Source of the DNA: a virus
Reading direction: 5' to 3' (one strand)
IMG/VR virus record: IMGVR_UViG_3300021335_000116
Location: 1 to 20,666 of that record
Length of the DNA: 20,666 nt
The position numbers were made by a program, and so were the translations under genes. Shown piece by piece: positions 20,319-20,666 of the stretch. How positions within the stretch are numbered: the first letter of the stretch is position 1; each line of letters starts with the position of its first letter. Below the pieces are notes generated by a model. It searched no databases. It was not told the origin of the DNA and was given only the letters and a program-made list of their open reading frames with translations.

Positions 20319-20665
20319 TAGAACGTTATGCTCCCTGATCCGGTAAACTCATACACATTATCTGACCCAACTGTCGTTACAGTAGGGGATCCCGTAGTAG
20401 ATGAAGCTGTTGTAGCAGTGCGTATAATTACAATCCCAGACCCTCCTGTTCCTGCTGTATAACCGCCTCCTCTGCTACCACCGCCACCTCCGCCAGTATT
20501 TGCTCCAGCAGGGCCGCCTGACGGACTACCGGACCCGTTACCGTCTGTTCCTGCATTTTTTGCAGACCCTCCGCCAACGCCCTGTTGTTGGTACCCAGCG
20601 CCGCCACCTCCGCCGCCAAGACCCCCGTTTGAGTAGTCGGTTCCTGTTCCGTTATGCGCGCCGCC
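20318..20665 (-). CDS. Glycine-rich fibre-like protein, C-terminal part (5' end outside window)
   Basis: The frame is open from the window edge to a TAA at 20320-20318, so only the last 115 or so residues are visible. They are very rich in Gly (GGLGGGGGGAGYQQQ; ANTGGGGGGSRGGGYTAGTG), then GGSGIVIIRTATTASS and a beta-strand end NVYEFTGSGSITF. The polyglycine blocks plus GSGIVIIR and FTGSGSITF end are typical of glycine-rich tips of phage receptor-binding fibres and virion adhesins. It has no start codon in the window, which is why it is reported as partial. The stop and next start overlap (TAATG). A second fibre-like protein besides the 516-aa one suggests two receptor-interacting proteins. 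Confidence 0.82.
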   Translation of the reverse strand, partial: GGAHNGTGTDYSNGGLGGGGGGAGYQQQGVGGGSAKNAGTDGNGSGSPSGGPAGANTGGGGGGSRGGGYTAGTGGSGIVIIRTATTASSTTGSPTVTTVGSDNVYEFTGSGSITF

Positions 20666-20666
20666 G

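Noticed and set aside
20428-20619. A 63-aa minus frame rich in Ala/Glu/Gln
   Set aside because: It is a shadow of the glycine-rich fibre-like frame, which is open through the whole region and ends with a fused stop/start.
1-20666. tRNA genes, CRISPR arrays, insertion sequences, integrase or attachment sites
   Set aside because: No cloverleaf-like sequence, regularly spaced direct repeats, transposase or recombinase motif was seen on reading both strands; coding density leaves little room for them.

Overview
The window is part of the genome of a tailed podovirus (short-tailed, T7-like layout), most likely one that infects a marine bacterium. The evidence is a T7 endonuclease I-like resolvase, a DUF3310 protein, a scaffold and major capsid pair, a T7/P22-type short-tail adaptor and nozzle pair, and large internal-virion-like proteins. 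A cobalamin-dependent class II ribonucleotide reductase and several small basic proteins of a kind common in marine phages point to the marine setting. There is no tRNA, rRNA, integrase, transposase or CRISPR array. Portal, terminase, polymerase and endolysin genes are not here and must lie outside the window.

Layout: positions 1-3607 hold a rightward (+) DNA-metabolism operon: a RecB/Cas4-like nuclease (cut by the window start), a Holliday-junction resolvase, a small acidic protein, DUF3310, a small unknown protein and monomeric NrdJ. Genes overlap by a few bases or share stop/start codons. Together they would break down DNA, resolve branched replication intermediates and supply dNTPs. This operon ends head-on against a leftward operon; both final stop codons lie in one TTAA at 3604-3607.

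Positions 3604-20666 are entirely leftward (-). In transcription order (right to left) they hold: the end of a glycine-rich fibre-like protein; a conserved virion-like protein; a coiled-coil protein; a run of very small Lys/Arg-rich genes (21-96 aa); a clear sigma70-type extended -10 promoter at about 18515-18543; an 82-aa protein and a zinc-ribbon protein; scaffold; major capsid protein followed by a hairpin terminator; a tail fibre and its putative chaperone; two small membrane-anchored proteins; a holin; a 581-aa repeat-bearing protein; tail adaptor; tail nozzle; three probable internal/ejection proteins and a 117-aa protein with an unclear start; then a 59-aa ORF and a secreted-type protein.

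Six genes or gene ends were found by direct reading: 3932-4111, 13624-13794, 18790-18948, 19135-19200, 19210-19359 and the partial CDS 20318-20665. The most notable items are the promoter driving the head genes, the basic small-gene cassette, the exported protein at the end of the late operon, the start problem at 7118-7564 and a strong excess of the tetranucleotide GTAC.
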